Origin: Vibrio inusitatus
GTDB lineage: Bacteria; Pseudomonadota; Gammaproteobacteria; Enterobacterales; Vibrionaceae
DNA length: 64,000 nucleotides
Direction of reading: 5' to 3'
Assembly: GCA_024346935.1 (NCBI GenBank)
Contig: AP024878.1
Coordinates: 1-64,000, forward strand
The notes under the pieces are model-generated. The model worked only from the letters and a program-made list of their open reading frames with translations, was not told the origin of the DNA and did not search any database. The position numbers were made by a program, and so were the translations under genes. Shown here piece after piece: positions 35,425-43,364 of the stretch. Every line of letters starts with the position of its first letter. Positions within the stretch are counted from its first letter, which is position 1.

Positions 35425-37206
35425 TTACAGGGCACTAGTCGCTTGTTGCAGCCACTGCTTAACTTCACTGTCTACTAATGGGGAAAGGTCGTTCCATACT
35501 TTCTGATGGTATGTATTTAGCCAATCAACTTCGTGTGAAGAAAGAAGAGTCAGGTCAATATTGCGCTTATCGATAGGGCAGCGAGTCAGAGACTCGAAAC
35601 CTAATACAGAGAAATCGCCTTCGGTCTCAATCTCAACAACAATCTCTAGGTTCTCAATACGAATGCCAAACTCATCTGTACGGTAGTAACCTGGTTCATT
35701 GGACAGAACCATTCCTGCCTCTAAGGCGGTATCATTATATACCTTGGCGATACGCTGTGGCCCTTCATGCACACTAAGGAAATGTCCAACACCATGGCCT
35801 GTACCATGGTCGTAATCAAATCCATTAGCCCATAAATGTTGGCGCGCAAGAATATCTAATTGATGTCCTTTTGTTCCTATAGGGAATCGAGCTTGAGCTA
35901 GGCCAATATGCCCCTTTAATACAAGAGTGAATTGTTTCTTCATTTCTTCTGTTGGGGTACCAATTGCGATGGTTCGAGTAATGTCTGTCGTTCCATCTGG
36001 ATATTGACCACCTGAGTCTACTAAGTACATCGAGTTGTTAGAAACAACACCGGGGGTAGGTTCGTTGTTGTGGTTGTAATGGCACATTGCTGCGTTATGA
36101 GCAGCTGCGGAAATAGTATCAAAACTCAAGTCAGCTAAAGAAGGATCTTCTTTTCTGAAGCTTTCTAGCTTATCGGAAAGTTGAGCTTCATTGAGATAAT
36201 CACCATTGTCATTTTTCTTATCAAACCACGACAAAAACTTAACCATCGCGACACCATCGCGAACGTGACTGTTCTTCATTCCTTGTGCTTCAACACTGTT
36301 TTTTACCGCTTTAGGAATTAAACAAGGATCGGCAATGGGTAATACTTCCACACCTACTTGATTAAGAACCAGCTCAAACCACGCGTTACTGGTTGCTGGA
36401 TCAAGTATTACCTTGCGGCCTTTAAGCGCTGTTAGGCGATCTTCAAGTTCTGATGGAGAGTAAACGAGAACCCCAGACCCGACGTGCTCATTAAACTGAC
36501 TAGGTACACGATCTGAATCAATAAAGAACTCAACTTGATTGTTGCTATGAACAATGGCATGAGAGAGGGCGACCGGTAAACGAGATATATCGCTACCGCG
36601 AATATTCAATAACCAGCAAATTGAGTCTAGGGCGGTAAGAACTGCACTATCTGCTTTGTTTGCCTTTAGTTCATTCGCAATTAAAGCACGTTTTTCCTGG
36701 CTACCTACACCAACCCAATCATTCTCCATTAGACGTAATGTAGAAAGCGTTGCCTGTGGTCTGTCATCCCACAATGTATCGACGGGGTTGTTGTCGATGT
36801 ACACGATCTCATAATCTTCAGAAAGAGATAGCTTGGCAGAAGCTAACCAACGAGACGAATGCATTCTCGGGTCAATACCCACTTTACTGCCTTTAGGTAG
36901 GTTTTGAGCCACCCAAACTAAAGGTGGGTTTTGCACTAAATGTTGATAAGAATAAACGTCAGAGGGAGTTTGTTTTGTTACTTGAACGGTATAACGGCCA
37001 TCGATAAAAATAGCCGCATCACTAGTTGAGATTACTGCAGCTCCTGCTGAACCTGTGAAACCTGTCAGCCAGTGTAAGCGTTCATTGTGTTCAGGGATAT
37101 ACTCACCGAGAAACTCATCTTCGTGGGGAACAATGAAGGCGTCCAATCCATTTGTACTTAACCAGTTGCGAAAATCTGCAACACGGCTTTTAATCTGAGC
37201 AGGCAT
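35425..37206 (-). CDS. Xaa-Pro aminopeptidase (M24B, long APP1-like form)
   Basis: Cytosolic metallopeptidase of 593 residues that removes an N-terminal residue preceding proline. Two creatinase-like N-terminal domains (about 1-290) precede a pita-bread catalytic domain with the metal ligands in LVDSGGQYPDGTTDITRT (two Asp), HGTGHGVGHFLSVHEGP (His), LSNEPGYY (Glu) and RIENLEIVVE (Glu). The C-terminal tail matches the long type rather than E. coli PepP or PepQ. Monocistronic on the minus strand. Confidence 0.93.
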   Translation of the reverse strand: MPAQIKSRVADFRNWLSTNGLDAFIVPHEDEFLGEYIPEHNERLHWLTGFTGSAGAAVISTSDAAIFIDGRYTVQVTKQTPSDVYSYQHLVQNPPLVWVAQNLPKGSKVGIDPRMHSSRWLASAKLSLSEDYEIVYIDNNPVDTLWDDRPQATLSTLRLMENDWVGVGSQEKRALIANELKANKADSAVLTALDSICWLLNIRGSDISRLPVALSHAIVHSNNQVEFFIDSDRVPSQFNEHVGSGVLVYSPSELEDRLTALKGRKVILDPATSNAWFELVLNQVGVEVLPIADPCLIPKAVKNSVEAQGMKNSHVRDGVAMVKFLSWFDKKNDNGDYLNEAQLSDKLESFRKEDPSLADLSFDTISAAAHNAAMCHYNHNNEPTPGVVSNNSMYLVDSGGQYPDGTTDITRTIAIGTPTEEMKKQFTLVLKGHIGLAQARFPIGTKGHQLDILARQHLWANGFDYDHGTGHGVGHFLSVHEGPQRIAKVYNDTALEAGMVLSNEPGYYRTDEFGIRIENLEIVVEIETEGDFSVLGFESLTRCPIDKRNIDLTLLSSHEVDWLNTYHQKVWNDLSPLVDSEVKQWLQQATSAL

Positions 37207-37429
37207 AATCTCTCCTTTTCGTTACTACCTTTATGCGTATGGCGATTAAGCTACTCTTTTTAAAGTCTGTGTGCAATTTCAGAGTGTGGAAAATGACGTT
37301 ACATAACGCAAATGAAAACTGTTCTAGTTATAGTAAAAAGAGTATATTCTATATACAGACAATATTTTCGTCCCACCGCGAGTTTTGATTTCTTCAAAAC
37401 ACAACAAATTCTTATTGAAGTGAAATAGT

Positions 37430-37711
37430 ATGGCATTAACCACCTATGAGTTAGCTCGTATAATGGAGCAGATGGAAGAATCTCCAGAAAAAGTAATGTA
37501 CGGCAAATTACTGCGCGAGCTTGGAAATCAAAGTGAAGAAAGAATTAGAAGTGCGGCAAAGCAATTACCGTTACATACTCTAAAAGACATCGTTTATCAG
37601 TTTCAAAGAGTCATTGAGTCTCGAAAAGGTGAGCAGGTTGATTTGCTTGCTCAAGAACTCATAAAAGACGGTATCTCTGTCGAAGATTTAAAAGCATATA
37701 TGAATAAATAA
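37430..37711 (+). CDS. Small helical protein of unknown function
   Basis: A 93-residue, charged, mostly helical protein beginning MALTTYELARIMEQMEESPE and ending ISVEDLKAYMNK. It has no signal peptide or membrane segment and no cysteine. The C-terminal LLAQELIKDGISVEDLKAY looks like a short helix-turn unit, faintly like the ends of H-NS-type or phasin-like proteins, but I do not recognise the family. It stands alone between a 223-base upstream region and a strong hairpin. Confidence 0.7.
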   Translation: MALTTYELARIMEQMEESPEKVMYGKLLRELGNQSEERIRSAAKQLPLHTLKDIVYQFQRVIESRKGEQVDLLAQELIKDGISVEDLKAYMNK

Positions 37712-37732
37712 GCTCCTAAATAGGAGCTTATT
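37707..37732. terminator. Hairpin between the small protein gene and doxX
   Basis: AATAAGCTCCTA and TAGGAGCTTATT form a perfect 12-bp stem with a 2-base gap as loop centre. It overlaps the stop codon and serves convergent genes. Confidence 0.75.
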
Positions 37733-37740
37733 ATCAGTTA

Positions 37741-38196
37741 TTATTGCTTGAATCGCTTAGCCAGAATATGATCGGCAGACAGTAGTCCTGCTCCCCAAAT
37801 TAAGTTAATTAGGATCATTAAGCCCCAAAGTTGATGATCATAAAATCCTTTCTCCCACAGTACAGGATAAGACACCACGGCCATGATATTAAATACGAAT
37901 AATATCGCAGCAAATGGTCGTGTAAATAAACCAAGGGCGATAAAAACAGGAATGATGAGTTCAGTCGCTGTTCCTACATAAGCTGCTATTTCCCACGGAA
38001 GGATAGGCACCTGATATTCGTACTCAAATAAAAACAGAGTACTGTCCCACGTTCCTATCTTCACCAATCCTGAATTAAAGAACACCCAAGCGACCCAAAG
38101 TCGACAAAAGAGCAGAAGGGCAGGAACTGCCAAGCCTTGAAGGTGTTCGACTAACCTGACATAAATTTGATATTTAGATTGGATTGCACTGTTCAT
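37741..38196 (-). CDS. DoxX-family membrane protein of the bufferin-type cluster
   Basis: A 151-residue inner-membrane protein with four hydrophobic helices. LLFCRLWVAWVFFNSGLVKIGTWDSTLFLFEYEYQVPILPW is characteristic of the DoxX members that accompany DUF692/DUF2063/DUF2282 genes. It is the last gene of the minus-strand cluster, 13 bases after the DUF2063 gene. Its role in these systems is not known to me; a redox or transport partner is plausible. Confidence 0.85.
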   Translation of the reverse strand: MNSAIQSKYQIYVRLVEHLQGLAVPALLLFCRLWVAWVFFNSGLVKIGTWDSTLFLFEYEYQVPILPWEIAAYVGTATELIIPVFIALGLFTRPFAAILFVFNIMAVVSYPVLWEKGFYDHQLWGLMILINLIWGAGLLSADHILAKRFKQ

Positions 38197-38209
38197 ATCA
38201 ACTCCTTAG

Positions 38210-38956
38210 CTATAAAAAGCCGGCGATCAGCATTCGCTCTACCAATGACGGTATAGATGAAAGTAGCTGTTCGTTTATTTCTGATAATGGTTGTTTGTTT
38301 TCGATTGCTCTTAGCAACAGAAATTCGTTGTTTTCAAGTTGATGAAAGTGAAAGCTTCCATTTAGCGTTGCTTGAACATAACCATATTGAGAACGGTTGA
38401 GTTGCAAATCATCGAACGAGTTTCGATCAATGGCTTCAATCAGATCGAATATTGAGTAACTTGATTCAAAACTACGAACGCTTGCTTTAGAGACTAAGCA
38501 TAATTTTTGATGTTGTTGGTCGCTCAACTGACTCAAGGCAGAAAGCGGGCGGTGTGCATTCTCAATTGCGTTGTGAAGGTTAAGTTTAAGTTTATCACCC
38601 AAGGCTTCAAACCTTGCGACCTCACTAATATAAGGAGCCGCTTCAATGACTTGAGGAAAAGTAGTTATCGTTTTCTCGAACCCTTGGCCATAACTAGAAA
38701 CGTTGCCGCTTGATGAGGGTGTATTTAATATGTGAGATCTTGCTATCTGTTCAAAACACTCGTCACCGACCAAAGCCAATGTGTACGGGTACATAGCTTT
38801 CAGCACATCAGTGAAGCTATGTATAACATTGTTGCGATAGATTTGAATGCGCTGATCATCAGTGAAATGGTCACTATGAATGTGGCAGTCAGAGATTTCT
38901 CCTTGATAAACTAATGAGCGTGCAAAGTTGCTTTGCAGTTCAGACAGACTGATCAT
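38210..38956 (-). CDS. bufC: DUF2063 partner protein of the MNIO enzyme (BufC/HvfC type)
   Basis: A 248-residue cytosolic protein of the DUF2063 family. Its N-terminal domain shows LQSNFARSLVYQGE, RIQIYRNNVIHSFTDVLKAMYPYTLALVGDECFEQIAR and the PSSSGNVSSYGQGFE turn. In characterised RiPP systems such proteins bind the DUF692 enzyme and present the precursor to it. It overlaps the DUF692 gene by 4 bases (ATGA), showing translational coupling. Function here is by family analogy. Confidence 0.9.
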   Translation of the reverse strand: MISLSELQSNFARSLVYQGEISDCHIHSDHFTDDQRIQIYRNNVIHSFTDVLKAMYPYTLALVGDECFEQIARSHILNTPSSSGNVSSYGQGFEKTITTFPQVIEAAPYISEVARFEALGDKLKLNLHNAIENAHRPLSALSQLSDQQHQKLCLVSKASVRSFESSYSIFDLIEAIDRNSFDDLQLNRSQYGYVQATLNGSFHFHQLENNEFLLLRAIENKQPLSEINEQLLSSIPSLVERMLIAGFL

Positions 38957-39822
38957 GAGGCCTCTCTAATCTGTATCGATTTTCCAGCAATAACAGATGC
39001 TTTTTTTGCCTCGGATAGCAGTACTTCTGGTGACGGTATATCCATATCCCACTCTATAAGAGTGGCTGTGTTTGGGTTTGATTGGCTCCATACACGATAT
39101 AGTTCCCACACTTCATCACACACCTTAGTGCTGTGTGTATCAATCCATATCTTCGAGTTTTGTATTTCTTTGACGGTGAATCCAGCAAGGTGGATCTCTT
39201 GAACCGCGTTTTGGTTGATTGCATTCAGGTAGTGAAGAGCATCAAAGCCATGATTCAAAGAAGAAACATAGATATTATTTAGGTCGAGTAGTAGCTGGCA
39301 TTCAGAACGTTGTTGTACTTCATTTAAAAAGTCCCACTCAGAAATGGTGGAGTGCTTAAAGCGCAGGTAACTGCTTGGGTTTTCAATTAGTAGCGGACGC
39401 TTGATAGCATCTTGAACTTGAAGAACATTTCGCACAAAAACTTCTAATGCTTCTTCTGTATAAGGAAGAGGAAGCAAGTCATTAAAATGTACACCACCAT
39501 TCTCACTCCAGCTTAAGTGATCGGAGACGAGCGATGGTTCGATTTCATCAACCAGTTGAACCAAAGATTGCAGATGGGATGTCTCTATTTCATTCACTGA
39601 GCCCAGAGATAGTCCAACACCGTGACAAGATATTTGATGCTGTTGGCGAATGCTTCTAAGTTGCTGTCGTGCTGGTGAATTGATTTCAAAGTAATTCTCA
39701 CTATGCACTTCTAGCCAAGAAACGTGACCAGGATTTTGTTCAAAAAAGTTAAGATGAGGGTGACGTAAACCCACTCCAATACTGTTATGAATCCCCATAT
39801 TGCGCATAGTCATTATCCTCAT
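38953..39822 (-). CDS. bufB: DUF692 multinuclear non-haem iron oxidative enzyme (BufB/HvfB type)
   Basis: A 289-residue TIM-barrel MNIO enzyme that modifies cysteines of a precursor peptide. Family motifs with likely iron ligands are all present: WLEVHSENYFE, SCHGVGLSLGSV, VSDHLSW, LLIENPSSYL, LLLDLNNIYVSSLNHGFD, IHLAGF, IDTHS and TLIEWDMDIPS. The next gene downstream is bufC, overlapping. Characterised relatives turn Cys into thiooxazole or oxazolone/thioamide groups that bind copper. An alternative start (MTMRNMGIHN, a few codons later) is possible. Confidence 0.93.
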   Translation of the reverse strand: MRIMTMRNMGIHNSIGVGLRHPHLNFFEQNPGHVSWLEVHSENYFEINSPARQQLRSIRQQHQISCHGVGLSLGSVNEIETSHLQSLVQLVDEIEPSLVSDHLSWSENGGVHFNDLLPLPYTEEALEVFVRNVLQVQDAIKRPLLIENPSSYLRFKHSTISEWDFLNEVQQRSECQLLLDLNNIYVSSLNHGFDALHYLNAINQNAVQEIHLAGFTVKEIQNSKIWIDTHSTKVCDEVWELYRVWSQSNPNTATLIEWDMDIPSPEVLLSEAKKASVIAGKSIQIREAS

Positions 39823-39890
39823 AAGTTAGCGAAAAAGAGGGGCACGATTGATAGGTGTGCCCCAGGTCTTAAATCTAATTCGTTGCTAGA

Positions 39891-40151
39891 TTACGAAGAT
39901 GAAGTACTACCACCTGCTAACTTGTCACAAAGTCCTTTAGGGACTACTACAAAGGCATCTTTTTGATGATCTTCTTTTGATGTGCCGGCGCATGAACTTG
40001 TTTTCGTTGCGCAGTCATTTTTGCCTGCTTTCGATACGCCATAGCACTTTTCTTTGTCCGCTGCGACTGCATGTGATGCTGTCAGCATGGTGCCACCTAG
40101 AGCTAATAAACCAGTAACTGCCGCTGTAACTGCAAGATTAGACTTTTTCAT
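39891..40151 (-). CDS. bufA: Bufferin-type RiPP precursor (DUF2282, BufA1-like)
   Basis: An 86-residue precursor with a Sec signal peptide (cleavage near HAVA-AD, 30-31), an unusually long leader for a RiPP. The mature part carries four cysteines at 36, 47, 54 and 75 in KCYGVSKAGKNDC, SSCAG and FVVVPKGLCDKLAGGS, the DUF2282 pattern. In bufferins of this type the inner cysteines become thiooxazoles and the product chelates copper in the periplasm. First gene of the cluster; GAGGA ribosome site 7 bases before ATG. Activity in this organism is inferred. Confidence 0.92.
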   Translation of the reverse strand: MKKSNLAVTAAVTGLLALGGTMLTASHAVAADKEKCYGVSKAGKNDCATKTSSCAGTSKEDHQKDAFVVVPKGLCDKLAGGSTSSS

Positions 40152-40430
40152 AATTTCATCCTCGATATGATTCTAAGTTGGTTGAGCAATCGCTGATTAA
40201 TGTTAATAATTTGTTGCGATTGCCTGTTAGATAGGACGGGTTGGGCCACAAAAATCTTTCAAAAAAATATAATAAATTGAGGTTTTATTGCTATGTACAT
40301 GAAAATAAAGAATTTTTTATTGTTGTTTTTTTATGGATAAATGACAAGAACACAGGTTAGAGATTGTACCTGTAACCCTGTATACTGAGCTTTAATGTAT
40401 AAATAAACAGTAATAGATTGGAAAGGTACG
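40152..40430. other. bufA-uvrD divergent intergenic region
   Basis: Very AT-rich region holding the promoters of two divergent genes. On the bufA side a GC-richer island (40217-40248, minus strand reading GGCCCAACCCGTCCTATCTA) stands out and could be an ECF-sigma promoter element; I cannot match it to a consensus with confidence. No open frame or hairpin of note. Confidence 0.35.
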
Positions 40431-42602
40431 ATGGACGCATCATTATTACTCGACGGACTCAATGATAAACAGCGAGAAGCCGTTGCAGCCCCATTGGGCA
40501 ACCTATTGATCCTAGCTGGCGCAGGCAGTGGTAAGACCCGTGTGTTGGTTCATCGTATAGCTTGGTTGATGTCTGTAGAGCAAGCATCTCCGTTTTCGGT
40601 CATGTCAGTAACCTTTACCAATAAAGCGGCTGCCGAGATGCGTGGTCGTATTGAAGAACTGATGCAAGGTACCGCTTCTGGAATGTGGAATGGCACCTTC
40701 CATGGAATCTGCCACCGTATACTTCGTGCCCACTACCTTGATGCTAAGCTACCAGAGGGTTTTCAGATTATTGACTCTGATGATCAACTGCGCTTACTTC
40801 GACGTTTGATCAAGGCACAAAATCTAGATGAAAAGCAATGGCCAGCAAAGCAAGCAGCTTGGTGGATTAATGGTAAAAAAGATGAGGGGCTGAGGCCTCA
40901 ACACATCGATAGCTATCATGATCCCGTCACGAAGACTTGGCTGCGTATCTATTCGGTATACCAAGAAGCGTGTGATCGAGCAGGCTTAGTCGATTTTGCT
41001 GAAATCTTGCTACGTTGCCATGAGCTTCTGCGTGATAAACAACATATTCGTGAACACTATCAGGCTCGTTTCAAACATATCTTGGTGGATGAATTTCAAG
41101 ATACCAACAATATTCAATATGCTTGGCTGCGTATGATGGCTAGCCCAGACTGTAACGTTATGATTGTAGGCGATGATGACCAATCTATTTATGGCTGGCG
41201 TGGCGCTAAGATAGAAAATATTCAGCGCTTCCTGAATGAGTTTAAGCAAGCGTCAACAGTGCGCCTTGAACAAAATTACCGTTCTACTAAAAACATACTG
41301 ACAGCGGCTAACCATCTGATTGCCAATAATGTTGAACGCATGGGTAAGGAGTTGTGGACCGATGGCAGTGACGGTGAGCTTATCTCGGTGTATTCAGCTT
41401 ACAATGAACTCGATGAAGCTCGTTTTGCAGTCAATAAGATCAAAGAGTGGCAAGATACGGGTGGTGTACTCAAAGATTCAGCAATCTTGTATCGAAATAA
41501 CGCCCAGTCACGTGTGATTGAAGAAGCCTTGATTCAAGCAGGAATGCCTTATCGCATTTACGGTGGGATGCGATTTTTCGAGCGTCAGGAAATCAAAGAT
41601 GCATTGGGCTATTTACGTCTAATGTCGAACCGAAACGATGACGCAGCATTTGAAAGAGTCGTTAACACACCGACGCGTGGTCTAGGGGATAAAACCCTTG
41701 AAACCATTCGCTTTGCTGCTAGGGATCGTGGTGCCACACTGTGGCAAACCAGCAATCAGCTTTTAGAAGAAAAGGTCTTTGCTGGTCGAGCTGCAGGTGC
41801 ACTAGGACGCTTTGTCGAATTAGTCAATGCCCTAGAGGACGATACTGCTGCAATGGAAATGCATAAGCAAACTGACCATGTCATTAATGCCTCTGGTTTG
41901 TTTACCATGTATCAGCAAGAAAAGGGTGAAAAGGCTCAGGCTCGCATAGAAAACCTTGAGGAACTCGTCACCGCTACGCGTCAATTTGAAAAGCCTGAAG
42001 AGGCTGACGAAATGAGTGATCTTACTGCTTTCCTGACTCACGCAGCTCTCGAGGCCGGTGAAGGTCAGGCTGATGAATTTGATGATGCGGTGCAGCTTAT
42101 GACTCTGCACAGTGCCAAGGGTCTGGAGTTTCCTTTAGTATTCATGGTAGGCGTAGAAGAGGGCATGTTCCCAAGCCAAATGTCATCAGAGGAAGCAGGT
42201 CGACTCGAAGAAGAGCGCAGACTCGCTTACGTGGGTATGACTCGAGCGATGCAGAAACTGTATCTCACTTATGCGGAGATGCGTCGCTTGTATGGGCAAG
42301 ACAAGTACCACAAGCCATCTCGCTTCATTAAAGAACTGCCAGAAGCTTGCGTTCAGGAAGTGCGAATGAAGGCCCAGGTGAGTCGACCAACAAATAGTGG
42401 TAGGTTCAGCCAAACGGTTAAGAAAGAAAGCTTTAATGAGACTGGCTTCAGTTTAGGGCAGCGAGTTAGTCATCCAAAATTTGGAGAGGGTACCATTATC
42501 AATTTTGAAGGTAGTGGTGCACAAAGTCGTGTTCAGGTTGCCTTCAACGGTGAAGGCATAAAATGGCTGATTACCCAATACGCTAAACTCGAAAGACTAT
42601 AA
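40431..42602 (+). CDS. uvrD: DNA helicase II UvrD
   Basis: SF1A 3'-5' helicase of 723 residues used in nucleotide-excision and mismatch repair. Walker A LAGAGSGKTRVL (about 29-40), motif II VDEFQDTNNIQYAW, GDDDQSIYGWRGA, motif IV-VI region LMTLHSAKGLEFPLVF and RRLAYVGMTRA. The C-terminal Tudor-like domain (FSLGQRVSHPKFGEGTIINFEG) is complete. Strong terminator follows. Normal length. Confidence 0.98.
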   Translation: MDASLLLDGLNDKQREAVAAPLGNLLILAGAGSGKTRVLVHRIAWLMSVEQASPFSVMSVTFTNKAAAEMRGRIEELMQGTASGMWNGTFHGICHRILRAHYLDAKLPEGFQIIDSDDQLRLLRRLIKAQNLDEKQWPAKQAAWWINGKKDEGLRPQHIDSYHDPVTKTWLRIYSVYQEACDRAGLVDFAEILLRCHELLRDKQHIREHYQARFKHILVDEFQDTNNIQYAWLRMMASPDCNVMIVGDDDQSIYGWRGAKIENIQRFLNEFKQASTVRLEQNYRSTKNILTAANHLIANNVERMGKELWTDGSDGELISVYSAYNELDEARFAVNKIKEWQDTGGVLKDSAILYRNNAQSRVIEEALIQAGMPYRIYGGMRFFERQEIKDALGYLRLMSNRNDDAAFERVVNTPTRGLGDKTLETIRFAARDRGATLWQTSNQLLEEKVFAGRAAGALGRFVELVNALEDDTAAMEMHKQTDHVINASGLFTMYQQEKGEKAQARIENLEELVTATRQFEKPEEADEMSDLTAFLTHAALEAGEGQADEFDDAVQLMTLHSAKGLEFPLVFMVGVEEGMFPSQMSSEEAGRLEEERRLAYVGMTRAMQKLYLTYAEMRRLYGQDKYHKPSRFIKELPEACVQEVRMKAQVSRPTNSGRFSQTVKKESFNETGFSLGQRVSHPKFGEGTIINFEGSGAQSRVQVAFNGEGIKWLITQYAKLERL

Positions 42603-42612
42603 TTATATAGAG

Positions 42613-42636
42613 CCCCAGTAAATACTGGGGTTTTTT
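42613..42636 (+). terminator. Terminator of uvrD
   Basis: CCCCAGTA, AA, TACTGGGG, TTTTTT, ten bases after the uvrD stop. Confidence 0.95.
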
Positions 42637-42754
42637 ATATCAAGCAAAAGACTATTTACTGTAACAGCTGTCAAAATTACCCCCATTACATGACGATGAT
42701 GGGCTATTTATAATTGTCGGTAAACATTACGAATGAATGGAATATCACATAAAG

Positions 42755-43169
42755 AAAAACCCCGAGAGCTTGCGCTCTTCGGGGTTATAGTCTTACTCGC
42801 AGCAATCCGGCTACTAAGTGTGCTCCATGCATCAAATCCATGATAGTGTGCTGTTATCCTTCAGCGTATTCCTTTTCTCGCCATCCTAGCGGTGTCCATA
42901 TGACCTTATCCTGGTCTGCCAACAATCCTCGTTAGCGCACTTCACTTATTCCTTGAGCGGTGTCCCTTACATCATCCTGATGTTCAGTCCTTTCCTCATC
43001 CAGAGGTGTCCATTGTCTTTCCTTAGTAGTAACCATCCTAGCTACTATTGCGTCCATTCAATGTCCAATTTGCTTTCCATGCCGACCATTCATCCTGAAT
43101 AACCGAATCTTCATCCTGAAGAACACCTAATCCTTGGTGATTTCCTTTTCCGTGTCAGCTTCCTTCCGA
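42755..43169 (-). ncRNA. CsrB/CsrC-family CsrA-sequestering small RNA
   Basis: The 760-base gap between uvrD and ggt holds no protein gene but a minus-strand RNA of about 415 bases. It contains roughly 28 GGA motifs by hand count, many as AGGA, TGGA or CAGGAT in short stem-loops, the signature of RNAs that titrate CsrA. It ends in a strong terminator (AACCCCGAAGAGC, GCAA, GCTCTCGGGGTTTTTC at 42786-42755). The 5' end is inferred from a -10-like TATAAC and GGTCGGAAGGAAGC start and may be off by several bases. A UvrY/GacA box lies about 160 bases upstream. Which Vibrio Csr copy it is cannot be told. Confidence 0.9.
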
Positions 43170-43328
43170 CCCTTGTTATATTATGCTTTTCTCATTTTTG
43201 CTCAATGGGGTGTCAGTAAAAATATTTTAATCGTAACAATAACTCACAAGTCATATGCAATAAAAACAATGACTTACTACTGATTGTGTCTATTATCGAC
43301 AAATATTAGCTTCGATCGCGCACACATT

Positions 43329-43346
43329 TGTGAGAGATCTCTTACA
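43329..43346 (-). promoter_or_regulatory. VarA/UvrY/GacA binding box of the Csr RNA
   Basis: TGTGAGAGATCTCTTACA is an 18-base inverted repeat matching the GacA-box form TGTAAG-N6-CTTACA at all but one position. It sits upstream of the Csr RNA and just beyond the ggt stop, the distance seen at csrB genes. Supports VarS/VarA control. Confidence 0.8.
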
Positions 43347-43364
43347 AATTTCGGGCGGATATCG

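Noticed and set aside
42640..43200. Repeated TCCT/TCC patterns looking like a degenerate repeat array or CRISPR
   Set aside because: No constant repeat length or spacers; on the minus strand the pattern is the GGA motifs of a Csr RNA with a terminator.
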